In this document: positions 1-9,097 of the stretch, in pieces
How the letters are laid out: each line of letters begins with the position of its first letter
How positions within the stretch are numbered: the stretch's first letter is position 1
Assembly: GCA_003388555.1 (NCBI GenBank)
Contig: QQVD01000068.1
Span: 214,633 to 278,632 of the forward strand
From: Acidobacteriota bacterium
Lineage (GTDB): Bacteria; Acidobacteriota; Thermoanaerobaculia; Multivoradales; Multivoraceae
DNA: 64,000 nucleotides
Direction of reading: 5' to 3'
Made by a program: the position numbers and the translations under genes
The notes under the pieces: model-generated
The model's database searches: none
Told to the model about the DNA's origin: nothing
What the model saw: only the letters and a program-made list of their open reading frames with translations

Positions 1-1
1 C

Positions 2-70
2 GGGTCGGTCTTCATGGTCTGCTGGCTGGCGCTGACGCTCTGGTACGTCGCCGATCTGCTGGTGCGGTGA
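2..70 (+). CDS. C-terminal end of a membrane protein (partial)
   Basis: The window opens inside a reading frame that runs 22 codons to a TGA at 68-70. The visible tail is strongly hydrophobic (FMVCWLALTLWYVADLLVR) and looks like a final transmembrane helix ending in a positively charged residue. The family cannot be recognised from so short a piece. Its stop lies 4 bp before the GTG of the next gene, so the two are probably co-transcribed. Confidence 0.5.
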   Translation, partial: GSVFMVCWLALTLWYVADLLVR

Positions 71-74
71 AGCG

Positions 75-1112
75 GTGAGGTCGACGTTCAGCACCGCGGC
101 GCAGGCGCAGGAGCCGGCGAGACGGCGCCAGCGACGAGCGCTCCGTCGGCGGTTCGCAGCCCTCTTGGTGACGGCCGCCTGCACTTCCTGCGGCGGACCT
201 GGCGAGATAGCGCGACCCGGCGAGGAGGCCCCGCCCCTGCCCGACCAACTCGCCGAGTTCCGGGAGTCCGGACACCGGAAGTGGCGACAGGATCGTCTCG
301 AGGCCCTGCGCGGCCCGGAGGGCTGGCCTTCGGTCGTCGGTCTGCACTGGCTCTCGCCGGGCAGCCATTCGATCGGAGCAGGACCCGAGAATCGGATCGT
401 TCTCCCGGAGGTGCCGTCGCTGGCCGGCCAGCCACCCACCTTCGCCACCCTGGTCGTCGAGGAGGGCTCCCCGCCGGCCAGAGTCTGGCTGGAGGTTCAA
501 CCCGAAGCCGAGGTCCTGCTCAACGGCCGTTCGATCCGCCGCAGCGAGCTGCACAGCGACGCCACGCCGACGCCGACGATCGTGAGTGCCGGCAGCCTCA
601 GCCTGCGCCTGATCGACCGCGGAGGCGAGCTGGCTCTGCGCATCCGTGACCTCGATTCCCCGCGCGGGGAGGCTCTCGAGGAGATCCCGAGCTGGGAGTA
701 CCGGCGCGATCTCGTGCTGGTCGGCAGGTTCGAGGAGAGGACCGCCGGCCCCGGCCTGATGCTCGAGAACGTCGTCGGCCAGGTCTACGAGCACCCTTCG
801 GTCGGCGACGTCGTGGTGGAGATCGCGGGCGTCGGCTACAGGCTCGGCGCCGTCGGAGCGGCGCGCGACGAGCCCCTGCTCCTGATCATCGCCGACCAGA
901 CGAACGGCGACGAGACCTACTCCGGCGGGCGCTACCTGAGTGCCGAGGTGCGCGCCGACGGCAGCGTCGTCGTCGACCTCAACCGTCTCTACAACCCGCC
1001 CTGCGTCTTCACCGCCTACGCCACCTGCCCCCTGCCGCCGGCGGGCAACAGGCTGCCGGTCCGCATCGAGGGGGGCGAGAAACTGCCGGATCGCGGAGTG
1101 GCCTCCAAGTAG
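75..1112 (+). CDS. DUF1684 domain-containing protein, probable lipoprotein
   Basis: A 345-residue protein beginning at a GTG, 4 bp after the preceding stop. Residues 17-40 form an arginine-rich n-region and short hydrophobic core ending LLVTAACTSC, so Cys36 (or Cys39) could be lipidated, although the lipobox is not ideal. The DUF1684 domain follows from about residue 60: WPSVVGLHWLSPG near 84-96 and the conserved C-terminal block NPPCVFTAYATCPLPP near 307. Other DUF1684 proteins are exported and have no established biochemical role. The family call rests on these conserved blocks; function is unknown. Confidence 0.75.
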   Translation: MRSTFSTAAQAQEPARRRQRRALRRRFAALLVTAACTSCGGPGEIARPGEEAPPLPDQLAEFRESGHRKWRQDRLEALRGPEGWPSVVGLHWLSPGSHSIGAGPENRIVLPEVPSLAGQPPTFATLVVEEGSPPARVWLEVQPEAEVLLNGRSIRRSELHSDATPTPTIVSAGSLSLRLIDRGGELALRIRDLDSPRGEALEEIPSWEYRRDLVLVGRFEERTAGPGLMLENVVGQVYEHPSVGDVVVEIAGVGYRLGAVGAARDEPLLLIIADQTNGDETYSGGRYLSAEVRADGSVVVDLNRLYNPPCVFTAYATCPLPPAGNRLPVRIEGGEKLPDRGVASK

Positions 1113-1260
1113 TCTCGCTCGCCGCGCGCCCCGGTGACGGTGTCAGTCCGACTGCGGCGGCGACGATCTAGCTGGCAGAACGGCGTCGCGGAGTGCGCCG
1201 CCGCCGGACGGCCACGCAAGCCGTCCCGGATCGACGGACCCCTGCCGCAGGGAGGACGCG

Positions 1261-2106
1261 ATGAACGCCATGCCGCCGCGCCGCCGCGCCACGTCTCAGA
1301 GAAGGTCACGGCCGGGAGACACCGCCGAACTCTCGCCGCAGAGCGGGAGCCGGAGCGGGAGCCGGAGCCGGAGCGGGCGCCTCCCCACCCTCCTCGCCGT
1401 CGGCTGCTGCCTGTCGCTGCTGCTGGTCGCGCGCCAGACGGGGCTCTGGGCGCAGATGCACGAGCTCGCGGCTCTGCTCGCCGAGCCCGAGATCGTCGTG
1501 AACGAGCTGCCGATGACGCTGCCGGCCTGTGACCCCCCAGGCCAGGAGGCGGCGCGAGCCGCGCCTCCCCTCGCTCCTTCCGCGGTGGCCGATGTCGACC
1601 TGCTCGAGGACGCCGAGCGCGAGATCGCCGAGCTGCGCGAGCGGCTGGCGAGAGCAGAAGGTGAGCTGGTGCAGGCGCGGGCGGTGAGTCGACAGCTGCG
1701 AGCAGGACTCGCCGAGGAGCGCGGTCAGAGGGGCCGGGCGCGCTCCGCCTCGCGGCGGCGGGCGACGCGGGACCCGATCGCGGCGATCGGGCAGCAGCTC
1801 GAGGCGCTCGGTGTCGCGTCGCCACCAACCGCCACCGACCGCGGCTTCGCCGCCCAGTTCCGCGTCGGTCGGGTGAAGGTGCAGTTCCTCGGCAGCGATG
1901 CCTGGATCACCGGAACCGTGACCAGCAGAGCCGATCGCGATCTCCAGCCGCTGATCGTCGTCGAGCTGCTGCGCGACGGGCGCGTCGAGGGGGTTCGCGA
2001 GGTGCGGCTGCAGGTCGCCGCCGGCGCCACCGCGGCGTTCGAAGCGCGCCTGCCGACCCAGCTCGCCGAGGGCACCTACAGCGCCCAGGCACGGGTCGAG
2101 CCGTGA
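1261..2106 (+). CDS. membrane-anchored coiled-coil protein with FxLYD-like C-terminus
   Basis: A 281-residue protein that I do not recognise as a named family. Order: basic Ser/Arg-rich tail (1-40, containing a GSRSGSRSRSG repeat), one transmembrane segment (about 41-57), a Glu/Arg/Leu heptad-like coiled coil (about 108-155), and a beta-rich C-terminal domain (about 180-281) whose pattern (a V.FLGSDAWITGTV-type strand, then LQPLIVVELL and FEARLP) resembles FxLYD-type domains of extracytoplasmic proteins. The short N-terminus and single helix suggest a periplasmic C-terminus. A sequence GGGAGGACGCG precedes the ATG and supports this start. The role is unknown. Confidence 0.6.
   Translation: MNAMPPRRRATSQRRSRPGDTAELSPQSGSRSGSRSRSGRLPTLLAVGCCLSLLLVARQTGLWAQMHELAALLAEPEIVVNELPMTLPACDPPGQEAARAAPPLAPSAVADVDLLEDAEREIAELRERLARAEGELVQARAVSRQLRAGLAEERGQRGRARSASRRRATRDPIAAIGQQLEALGVASPPTATDRGFAAQFRVGRVKVQFLGSDAWITGTVTSRADRDLQPLIVVELLRDGRVEGVREVRLQVAAGATAAFEARLPTQLAEGTYSAQARVEP
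1341..1380 (+). repeat. in-gene GGAGC/CGGAGC short tandem repeat
   Basis: Degenerate tandem copies of a GGGAGCCGGAGC-like unit inside the coding sequence of the coiled-coil membrane protein, encoding alternating Gly/Ser/Arg residues just before its transmembrane helix. It is one of several short repeats in this window. Confidence 0.6.
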
Positions 2107-2119
2107 CGAGCCGCCAGCC

Positions 2120-3199
2120 TCAGGACGAGACGCGCTCGAGTGCCAACTCGACGATGCGCCCGCAGAGAGTGCCGAAGGGAATCCCCACCGCCGCCGCGGA
2201 CTGCGGCAGCAGGCTGGTGGCGGTCATCCCCGGCAGGGTGTTCACCTCGAGGCAGTGTGGACGGCCCTGTGCGTCGAGGCGGAAGTCGACCCGGCTGTAG
2301 TCGCGCAGCCGCAGACCGCGGTGCACCGTGAGGGCGTCGGCCCGGACCCGATCTGCCAGCTCGGCATCGATCTCCGCCGGGAAGACCTCTCGCGCTCCTC
2401 CCGGCGTGTACTTGCTCTCGAAGTCGAAGACCCTGCCGGCCACGACGATCTCGCCGACCGCCAGCGCCTCGTCGCCGAGCACCCCGACGGTGAGCTCACG
2501 TCCGGGCAGGAATCCCTCGAGGAGGACCTCGTCGTCAAAAGTGAGTGCGCGTCCCACCGCCTCGTCGATCCCGCCGCGATCGTCGACCACCGAAAGGCCC
2601 ACCGTGGAGCCGACTCGCGACGGCTTGACCACCAGCGGGAAGCCGAGCTCGATGAGCTTGTCGTCCGGCTGCGGCCAGACCAGCCAGGGGGCCGTGGCGA
2701 CTCCGAGCTGGGTGAAGAGCTGCTTCGAGAGCCCCTTGTCCATCGCCAGGTACGATCCGGCCGCTGGGCTGCCGGTGAAGGTCAGACCGAAGAGCTCGAG
2801 AGCCGCCTGCACCAAGCCGCCTTCGCCCTCCCTGCCGTGCAGCACCGGCATCACCACGTCGACCCCCACTTCGCGGAGCTCGGCGAGCACCGCGGGGAGG
2901 TCCTCGCTGTCGCGCAGCCGGCGCAACTCCGACGCGTCCGGTGGGCCCGTTCCGACCGGGCGTGCCAACAGTTGTTGCTCGTCCTCCCCTCGCAGCAGCC
3001 CGGCGCAGGTGTCGGCGACGATGACGCTCCAACCTGCTTCGCGAAGACCGGCCACCACCTGGCGCGCGCCGCTGAGGGCGACGCCGCGCTCCGGCGTCGC
3101 GCCGCCGGTGAGCACCGCGACGCGCACACCCGAGCGGGCGGTCGCACCGGCTTCGCCGTGCATCAGACGCTGCATCGACTCTCCATCCTCATCCATCAT
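2120..3199 (-). CDS. ddl: D-alanine--D-alanine ligase
   Basis: Makes the D-Ala-D-Ala dipeptide for peptidoglycan in the cytoplasm, using ATP. The 359-residue protein has the ATP-grasp order of Ddl: N-terminal domain with VLTGGATPERGVALSGA (about 29-45), a substrate-binding HGREGEGG region, a central PLVVKPSRVGSTVGLSVV segment, a YTPGGA region, and the signature EVNTLPGMTATSLLPQSA (from about 318) containing the metal-binding Asn and active-site Ser/Leu. The usual HGxxGEDG is HGREGEGG here. The start is the first ATG, 6 bp after the stop of the upstream MFS gene, so the two are co-transcribed. A later Met (residue 9 or 13) is a possible alternative start. Confidence 0.93.
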   Translation of the reverse strand: MMDEDGESMQRLMHGEAGATARSGVRVAVLTGGATPERGVALSGARQVVAGLREAGWSVIVADTCAGLLRGEDEQQLLARPVGTGPPDASELRRLRDSEDLPAVLAELREVGVDVVMPVLHGREGEGGLVQAALELFGLTFTGSPAAGSYLAMDKGLSKQLFTQLGVATAPWLVWPQPDDKLIELGFPLVVKPSRVGSTVGLSVVDDRGGIDEAVGRALTFDDEVLLEGFLPGRELTVGVLGDEALAVGEIVVAGRVFDFESKYTPGGAREVFPAEIDAELADRVRADALTVHRGLRLRDYSRVDFRLDAQGRPHCLEVNTLPGMTATSLLPQSAAAVGIPFGTLCGRIVELALERVSS

Positions 3200-3205
3200 G
3201 GCCCG

Positions 3206-4474
3206 CTACTCGTGTTCTTCGCTCGTGGCCTTCGCCACGCTTGCCACGAGCAGGAGCGAGAGCGCGGCGAAGCCGCCACCGATCCAGTACGGCAGTCCGA
3301 TCTCCAGATCGTACGCCGCACCGGCGAGCAGCGGCACCACCGCCCGAGCCGCCGCCGCGAACGACTGCGAGACTCCGAGCACGGCGCCTTCGCGACCGCT
3401 CGGCGCCCTGAAGGAGATCAGGGTGGTCAGGGCGGGCTGCGCCAGACCGCGACCTACCGCCACCGCGACCAGCGGCGGCACCAGCCAACCGAAGGTCGGC
3501 GCCGTCGGTACCAGGACGATACCGACCAGCATGGCGACGCCGCCCGCCAGGGTGAGTGCACGGGCGCCGAAGCGACGCGCGAGCCTGCCGACCAGTGAGC
3601 CCTGGACGAACACCATCACCAGCCCGATGGCGAACAGAGTGGCGCCGAAGCCCACTTCGTCGAGTCCGAAGAGATCGGCGCCCAGGTAGGCGAAGGTGGT
3701 CTCGAAGATCACGAACAGGGCAGTGATGGCGAAGTAGGCAACGAAGAGGCGCAGGAGGGCGCCACGCGAATCGCCCTCTGGCAGGCGGCGCGGGATCCGC
3801 TCGCGATGCCGCCGCGGCTCGCGCAGCCAGCGCAGGGCACCGAGCAACGTGATCAGGGAGAGCGCCGCGGCGACCAGCGCGGCGCTACGGAAGCCGAGCC
3901 CGAAGGCGGCGAGCCCGGCGCCCAGGCCCGGGCCGAAGACGAAGCCCAGACCGATCGACGCACCGAGCAGCCCGAGGTAGCGCGTCCTCTCGCTGGCCGG
4001 CGTGACGTCGACCAGGTAGGCCTGAGCAGTTCCGATCGTGGCGGCGAAGAAGCCGGCGAGGAAGCGCGCGGCGATGAGCGCGGCCAACGTAGGAGCTACC
4101 GCCGACAGCGACAGAGTGAGCACCGAGCCGGTGAGCGACCAGAGCAGCACCGGACGCCTGCCGACGCGGTCCGAGATGCGCCCGAAGACCGGCGAGCCGA
4201 CGAACTGGGCCACCGAGTAGGCGCTCATCAGCAGCCCCAGCTCGAGGCCCGAGGCGCCGAGGGTGCGGGCCCAGTAGGGCAACGATGGCAGGATGATGCC
4301 GAAGCCGAGCAGGTCGAGGAAGACGATCGCGTAGACGACGACGACTCCGCCGGCGCCAGCCTTGGACCGTTCTTCGGCGGGGAGCCCGGGCGGATCGTGT
4401 GATCGATCCTCCGTCCCGTCCTGCGGCGCGGACGCAGCGCCGCCGTCCGATTCGATCGTGGGCTGCTCGTTCAT
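3206..4474 (-). CDS. MFS transporter (TetA/multidrug-efflux-like)
   Basis: A 422-residue integral membrane protein with about 12 hydrophobic helices. After a polar 45-residue N-terminus comes the first helix (VVVYAIVFLDLLGFGIILP) and the MFS motif A in loop 2-3, GRISDRVGRRPVLL, typical of drug:H+ antiporters of the TetA/Bcr type. A second motif-A-like segment (GRLARRFGARAL) lies in the C-terminal half. It is encoded between hemW and ddl on the minus strand, with only 6 bp to ddl. The substrate cannot be inferred; being next to a cell-wall gene does not by itself imply a peptidoglycan substrate. Confidence 0.85.
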   Translation of the reverse strand: MNEQPTIESDGGAASAPQDGTEDRSHDPPGLPAEERSKAGAGGVVVVYAIVFLDLLGFGIILPSLPYWARTLGASGLELGLLMSAYSVAQFVGSPVFGRISDRVGRRPVLLWSLTGSVLTLSLSAVAPTLAALIAARFLAGFFAATIGTAQAYLVDVTPASERTRYLGLLGASIGLGFVFGPGLGAGLAAFGLGFRSAALVAAALSLITLLGALRWLREPRRHRERIPRRLPEGDSRGALLRLFVAYFAITALFVIFETTFAYLGADLFGLDEVGFGATLFAIGLVMVFVQGSLVGRLARRFGARALTLAGGVAMLVGIVLVPTAPTFGWLVPPLVAVAVGRGLAQPALTTLISFRAPSGREGAVLGVSQSFAAAARAVVPLLAGAAYDLEIGLPYWIGGGFAALSLLLVASVAKATSEEHE

Positions 4475-4584
4475 CGCTTCGCCGTCCCCTCGCCCGGCGA
4501 GAGTGGCCCACGGCGAGGAGCGTCATCCTCGCAGATCGGCTGCGCCGTCGCACCTTCCAGCGCCTCGCCGGCTGATCCGGGAGA

Positions 4585-5862
4585 TCAGGGAACGAGGTCG
4601 AGCGTCAACGACTCGGAGACGAGCCAGCCTCGCAGGGAGGCGCGCAGCCACGGACGCCCCGGCTCCCCCACCAGCTCGAGCAGGCCGGCTTCGCGATGGC
4701 GCCGCACCGTCTCGCCCGAGGCGGCCAGCAGATCGACGGCGAAACGCTCGCGCAACGAGACCAGATCGAGACCCGCCCGCGTGCGCAGGCCCAGGCTCAC
4801 CGCCTCGAGCAGCAGCTGCTCGAGGTCGAGCCGCTCGAGCTCGGCCACGGCCGGCGGCAGGTCTTCGCCGCCGGCCGCTCGCCCGCCGGTGACGGAGCGG
4901 CTCTGCAGGCGCTCCAGCCAGCGCCGCGGTGAGCGCACGTTCGACCAGCGGACGGCGCCGTCGAACGAGTGCGCCGACGGCCCGAGGCCGAGGTACGGCT
5001 GATGGCTCCAGTACTTGCTGTTGTGTCGGGCCTGGTGGCGTGGAGCGGTGGCGAAGTTCGAGACCTCGTAGGCTTCGAATCCCTGCGAGGCGAGAGTCTC
5101 GTGGGTGGCCTCGAACCACTCGGCCCGCGCGTCCTCGTCGAGCATCCGACGTCGGCCGAGGCGCCGTTCGCGCTCGAAGGCGGTGCCCCGGTGGTAGGTC
5201 AGCTCGTAGCAGGAGAGGTGATCGAGGCCGAGAGCGGCGGCCTCGCGCAGCTCCTCGCGCCACGAGTCGAGAGGGCGCCCTCCGGTGGCGTAGATCAGAT
5301 CGGCCGAGACCCTGTCGAACCCCGTTGCCGCCGCCAACCGCGCCGCCGCCAGTGCCGCGACGCGGTCGTGGCGTCGGCCCAGGTCGCGCAGTGTCGCGTC
5401 GTCGAGCGACTGCACTCCGAGCGACAGCACCGCGAAGCCGAGGTCCCGCCAGGCCGCCAGGGTCTCGCTGCCACGGACGTCCTCGGGGTTGGCCTCGAGC
5501 GACCACTCGCCGCCGGGCGCGATCGGCAACCTCCGGCCGAGTCCGACGACCAGCCTCTCCAGCTGCTCGAAGCCGAGGGCCGACGGAGTGCCGCCGCCGA
5601 AGTAGACGGTGTCGAACGGCGGTGCCTCGGGGGCGATCGGCCAGCTCGCGGCTTCGGCCAGGACCGCTTCGACGAAGCGCTCGCTCTCCCCGGGGCGCTC
5701 GCGTACCACGGCGAAATCGCAGTACGGGCAGATGGCCGAGCAGAACGGCACGTGCACGTACAGCCCGGGAGTCGGCGCCACCTCTGGCCGAGGAGCGAGT
5801 GGACGCCACGGCCAGGGGGCCGTCTGCGGCTCGGCTTCGTCGGCAGGGCTGCCTGGAGCCAT
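4585..5862 (-). CDS. hemW: radical SAM heme chaperone HemW (HemN-like)
   Basis: Radical SAM protein related to coproporphyrinogen III dehydrogenase; HemW binds and delivers heme. The 425-residue protein carries the 4Fe-4S motif CSAICPYC (Cys41, Cys45, Cys48; CX3CX2C), followed by the FGGGTPSAL glycine-rich SAM segment and SLEANPEDV. The true HemN CX3CX2CXC pattern lacks its last Cys here (CDF instead of CxC), as in HemW. The reading frame stays open far upstream through the opposite frame of lepA, so the start was set at the ATG at 5862, preceded by AGAGGAGC. The gene follows lepA by 71 bp; lepA-hemN/hemW is a widely conserved pair. Confidence 0.9.
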   Translation of the reverse strand: MAPGSPADEAEPQTAPWPWRPLAPRPEVAPTPGLYVHVPFCSAICPYCDFAVVRERPGESERFVEAVLAEAASWPIAPEAPPFDTVYFGGGTPSALGFEQLERLVVGLGRRLPIAPGGEWSLEANPEDVRGSETLAAWRDLGFAVLSLGVQSLDDATLRDLGRRHDRVAALAAARLAAATGFDRVSADLIYATGGRPLDSWREELREAAALGLDHLSCYELTYHRGTAFERERRLGRRRMLDEDARAEWFEATHETLASQGFEAYEVSNFATAPRHQARHNSKYWSHQPYLGLGPSAHSFDGAVRWSNVRSPRRWLERLQSRSVTGGRAAGGEDLPPAVAELERLDLEQLLLEAVSLGLRTRAGLDLVSLRERFAVDLLAASGETVRRHREAGLLELVGEPGRPWLRASLRGWLVSESLTLDLVP

Positions 5863-5933
5863 GGCTTCGATCGCTCCTCTCGCCCCGGCGTGGGGTCTTC
5901 CGAGCTTCCTCGCGAACCGTCGGCGTGCTCGGC

Positions 5934-7727
5934 CTACTTGTCGGAGCGCAGGACGCTGACGAAGGCCTCCTGGGGGATCTCGATCGCCCCCACCATCTTC
6001 ATCCGCTTCTTGCCCTCGCGCTGCTTCTCCAGCAGCTTGCGCTTGCGGGTGATGTCGCCGCCGTAGCACTTGGCGGTGACGTCCTTGCGGAAGGCGTTGA
6101 TCGTGGTGCGAGCGATGATCTGTCCGCCGATGGCTCCCTGGATGGCGATCTTGAACTGCTGCCGTGGGATCGTCTCGGCGAGGCGCTCGCAGTACTTCAT
6201 CGCCCGCGGCCGCGCCTTGTCGCGGTGCACCAGCTGCGACAGCGCGTCGACCCGGTCGCCGTTGACCAGGATGTCGACCTTCACCAGATCGGTCGAGCGG
6301 TAGTCCGTCATCTCGTAGTCGAACGACCCGTAGCCCTGGGTGACCGTCTTGAGCTTGTCGTAGAAGTCGTAGAGCACCTCGGCGAGCGGCATCTCGCAGG
6401 TCAGCTCGACCCGCTCGGCGGAGAGGTAGCGGAACTGCGTGTTCTCGCCGCGTCGCTCCATGCACAGCTCCATCACGGCGCCGAGGTAGCGCTCGGGGAC
6501 CATGACCGATGCCTTGATGAACGGCTCCTCGACGTGGTCGACCTTGGTCGCCTCGGGATAGAGCGAAGGGTTGTCGATCGTGCGCAGCTCGCCGTCGGCC
6601 ATCTTCACCTTGTACTGCACCGAGGGCGCCGAGAGCACCAGCGACAGGTCGTACTCCCGCTCGAGGCGCTCCTGGACCACGTCGAGGTGGAGCAGGCCCA
6701 GGAAGCCGCACCGGAAGCCGAAGCCGAGCGCCGTCGAGGAGTCCTTGTCGAACGTGAGCGCGGCGTCGTTCAGCTTCAACTTGTCGAGCGCCTTGGCGAG
6801 ATCCTCGTAGTCGTCGCTGGTCACCGGGTAGATCGACGAGAAGACCACCGGCTTGGCCTCGCGATAGCCCGGGATCGGCTGGTGCGCCGGGCGCTCCTGG
6901 TCGGTGATGGTGTCGCCGACGTTGATGTCGCTGATGTTCTTGACGCCGGCGATCACGTAGCCCACCGAACCGGTCGGCAGCTTCTTCTCGGGACGCCGCT
7001 CGATCATGATGCGACCGAGCTCCTCGATCTCGTAGTCACGCTCGGTGTGCATCAGGCGGATGTTCTGGCCCACCCGGAGCTCGCCGTTGAGCACCCGGCA
7101 GAGCATGATCACTCCCCGATAGGGGTCGTACTCGGCGTCGAAGATCAGCGCCTGGGTCGGCTCGGCGGGATCTCCCTTCGGCGACGGCAGCTTGTGCACG
7201 ATCGCCTCGAGCAGCTGGTCGACGCCCTGCCCCGTCTTGGCGCTGACCTGGACCGCCTCGAACGGATCGAGCCCGAGGTCCGAGTCGATCTCCTCCTGGG
7301 CGCGCTCGACGTCCGCCGACGGCAGGTCGATCTTGTTGATCACCGGCAGCAGCTCGAGGTCGTACTCGAGCGCCAAGTAGAGGTTCGCCACCGTCTGTGC
7401 CTCGACCCCCTGCGACGCGTCGACCAGCAGCAGAGCGCCTTCGCAGGACATCAGCGAACGACGGACCTCGTGCGAGAAGTCGACGTGGCCCGGCGTGTCG
7501 ATCAGGTTCAGCTCGTAGAGCTGCCCGTCCTGCGCCGTGTAGGGCAGGGTGATCGTGTTGCTCTTGATGGTGATCCCGCGCTCCCGCTCGATGTCCATCG
7601 AGTCGAGCACCTGGTCGCGGAACTCGCGATCGCTGATCGCCCCGCAGCTCTGGATCAACCGGTCGGCGAGGGTCGACTTGCCGTGGTCGATGTGGGCGAT
7701 GATGCAGAAGTTGCGGACGTTCTTCAA
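5934..7727 (-). CDS. lepA: elongation factor 4 (LepA), ribosome back-translocation GTPase
   Basis: Translational GTPase that acts on stalled or mistranslocated ribosomes. The G1 motif AHIDHGKST (about 11-19), the switch region IERERGITIKS, G3 DTPGHVDF and G4 NKIDLP are all present, and the C-terminal LepA-specific domain ends in VLRSDK. Starting at TTG (7725-7727), preceded by GAGGA at 5-nt spacing, gives 597 residues, almost exactly the usual length. The open frame extends over 200 codons upstream but carries no LepA sequence. First gene of a minus-strand run lepA-hemW-MFS-ddl. Confidence 0.95.
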   Translation of the reverse strand: MKNVRNFCIIAHIDHGKSTLADRLIQSCGAISDREFRDQVLDSMDIERERGITIKSNTITLPYTAQDGQLYELNLIDTPGHVDFSHEVRRSLMSCEGALLLVDASQGVEAQTVANLYLALEYDLELLPVINKIDLPSADVERAQEEIDSDLGLDPFEAVQVSAKTGQGVDQLLEAIVHKLPSPKGDPAEPTQALIFDAEYDPYRGVIMLCRVLNGELRVGQNIRLMHTERDYEIEELGRIMIERRPEKKLPTGSVGYVIAGVKNISDINVGDTITDQERPAHQPIPGYREAKPVVFSSIYPVTSDDYEDLAKALDKLKLNDAALTFDKDSSTALGFGFRCGFLGLLHLDVVQERLEREYDLSLVLSAPSVQYKVKMADGELRTIDNPSLYPEATKVDHVEEPFIKASVMVPERYLGAVMELCMERRGENTQFRYLSAERVELTCEMPLAEVLYDFYDKLKTVTQGYGSFDYEMTDYRSTDLVKVDILVNGDRVDALSQLVHRDKARPRAMKYCERLAETIPRQQFKIAIQGAIGGQIIARTTINAFRKDVTAKCYGGDITRKRKLLEKQREGKKRMKMVGAIEIPQEAFVSVLRSDK

Positions 7728-8063
7728 CGGAGTCCTCGGAGGGTCCGGGCAGAGGGTCGAAGCCCGGAGGGGGCGCGCAGGGGCGCGAAAACGCTCGGAT
7801 ACTATCGTCAGGCGCAACCCGGCCCGGCAGCGCCGGTGGCCGCGTCGCCCTCCGCACAACAGCGCCGGACGACCTTTCGTTCCAGCCGGGCAGCGCCGAT
7901 CCGGGGCCGCGAGACGATCAGCCTGTCGGCGTCGTCGGCTTCTCAAGGATCTGCCTCCCGCTTTGCCGGCCTCGCGCCCATCACCCGCCCCGCCGAGGGA
8001 CGACACGGGCCGATTGGCGGGGGCGACGATTCCGCTCACACCACCCGAGACGCGAGACCCTCC
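7728..8063. other. intergenic region between divergent lepA and arginase genes
   Basis: A 336-bp stretch with no supportable gene. It must hold promoters for both divergent genes. A TACTAT hexamer at 7800-7805 (reads TAGTAT-like on the opposite strand: ATAGTA) is the most promoter-like element, but I find no convincing -35 partner on either strand. Frames that cross it are continuations of shadow frames. Confidence 0.5.
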
Positions 8064-9002
8064 ATGCCAGACCGCACCGATCCCACCGCTCCCCGCGACG
8101 GCGAGGGCCGTGCTCCACGTCGTGTGCGTCTGATCGGCATCCCGATGGACTACGGGCAGGCGCGCCGCGGCGTCGACATGGGACCTGCCGCCCTGCGCCA
8201 CGCCGGACTCGCCGAGCGACTGCGCCGGATCGGAGTCGAAGTGGTCGATGGCGGCAACGTCGAGCCGCCGATCCGCGACACCCTGCCCGACCGCGGCGGC
8301 CTCGCCTACATGGACCACGTGGTCGCCGTCTGTGAACGGGTCTACCGCGAGGCGCGAGCCGCGATCGAAGCCGAGGAGATGCCTCTGTTCCTCGGCGGCG
8401 ATCACTCACTCTCGCTCGGCACCGTGGCCGGCATCGCCCACGGGCGCCGCGTCGGCGTGCTCTGGGTCGACGCGCACGGCGACTTCAACACGCCGGAGAC
8501 CTCGGCCAGCGGCAACATCCACGGCATGCCGCTGGCGGCCCTGGTCGGGCTCGGCGACCCGCGCATGACCGACCTCGGCACGCCGGGCCCGAAGGTGCGC
8601 CCCGAAGACGTCGTGTTGATCGGCGTGCGCGATCTCGACGAGCCGGAACGCGTGCAGATGCGGCGTGTCGGCGTCCAGGTGTTCACCATGCGCGATCTCG
8701 ACGAGCTCGGAGTCGCCGTCGTCACCCGCCGGGCCCTGGATCACCTCAGCAGAGTCGAGCACCTGCACGTCAGCCTCGACATGGACGCGCTCGATCCGAG
8801 CGAGGCGCCGGGCGTCGGCACTCCGGTCGACGGAGGCCTCACCTTCCGCGAAGCGCACCTGCTGATGGAGCTGCTGGCTCAGGACGGGCGCGTGCACTCG
8901 GCCGACCTGGTCGAGGTCAATCCGATCCTCGACAACCGCAACGAGACCGCTCGGCTGGCGGTGGGGCTCGTCGCATCCCTGATGGGCAAGGTCATCTACT
9001 GA
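8064..9002 (+). CDS. rocF: arginase
   Basis: Hydrolyses L-arginine to ornithine and urea; Mn-dependent, cytoplasmic. The 312-residue protein shows all three ureohydrolase signatures: GGDHS (111-115), DAHGDFN (136-142) and SLDMDALDP (237-245), giving the metal ligands His114, Asp136, His138, Asp140, Asp239 and Asp241. The [11 protein letters not shown] segment after the last motif is typical of arginase rather than agmatinase. The ATG at 8064 was chosen because the domain begins at once ([12 protein letters not shown] at 21); the frame is open for over 1000 codons upstream only because it runs antisense to lepA. It stands alone, so its role (arginine use or urea production) is not shown by context. 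Confidence 0.92.
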   Translation: MPDRTDPTAPRDGEGRAPRRVRLIGIPMDYGQARRGVDMGPAALRHAGLAERLRRIGVEVVDGGNVEPPIRDTLPDRGGLAYMDHVVAVCERVYREARAAIEAEEMPLFLGGDHSLSLGTVAGIAHGRRVGVLWVDAHGDFNTPETSASGNIHGMPLAALVGLGDPRMTDLGTPGPKVRPEDVVLIGVRDLDEPERVQMRRVGVQVFTMRDLDELGVAVVTRRALDHLSRVEHLHVSLDMDALDPSEAPGVGTPVDGGLTFREAHLLMELLAQDGRVHSADLVEVNPILDNRNETARLAVGLVASLMGKVIY

Positions 9003-9097
9003 GTCATCTACCGACCCATCGACCGAGCGATTCGAACCGAAGGCCGACGTCTCTCTTTGCACCCCAGCCGAAGGAGAGACGCGAGAGGAGGTGCCGC

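Noticed and set aside
3206-4474. Antibiotic-resistance determinant next to ddl
   Set aside because: Motif A fits TetA-like drug antiporters, but the same motif is present in many MFS families. There is no sign of mobility, and ddl keeps normal D-Ala-D-Ala motifs with no van-type change.
4929-8063. Very long plus-strand open frame running antisense to hemW and lepA
   Set aside because: Both opposing genes are clear. Only the last 312 codons (arginase) show a protein family. The rest is low-complexity His/Leu/Asp/Arg-rich sequence typical of the antisense frame of a high-GC gene.
9003-9060. tRNA-like TTCGAA sequence after arginase
   Set aside because: There is no acceptor stem or cloverleaf around it, and no other tRNA or rRNA sequence is recognisable in the window.
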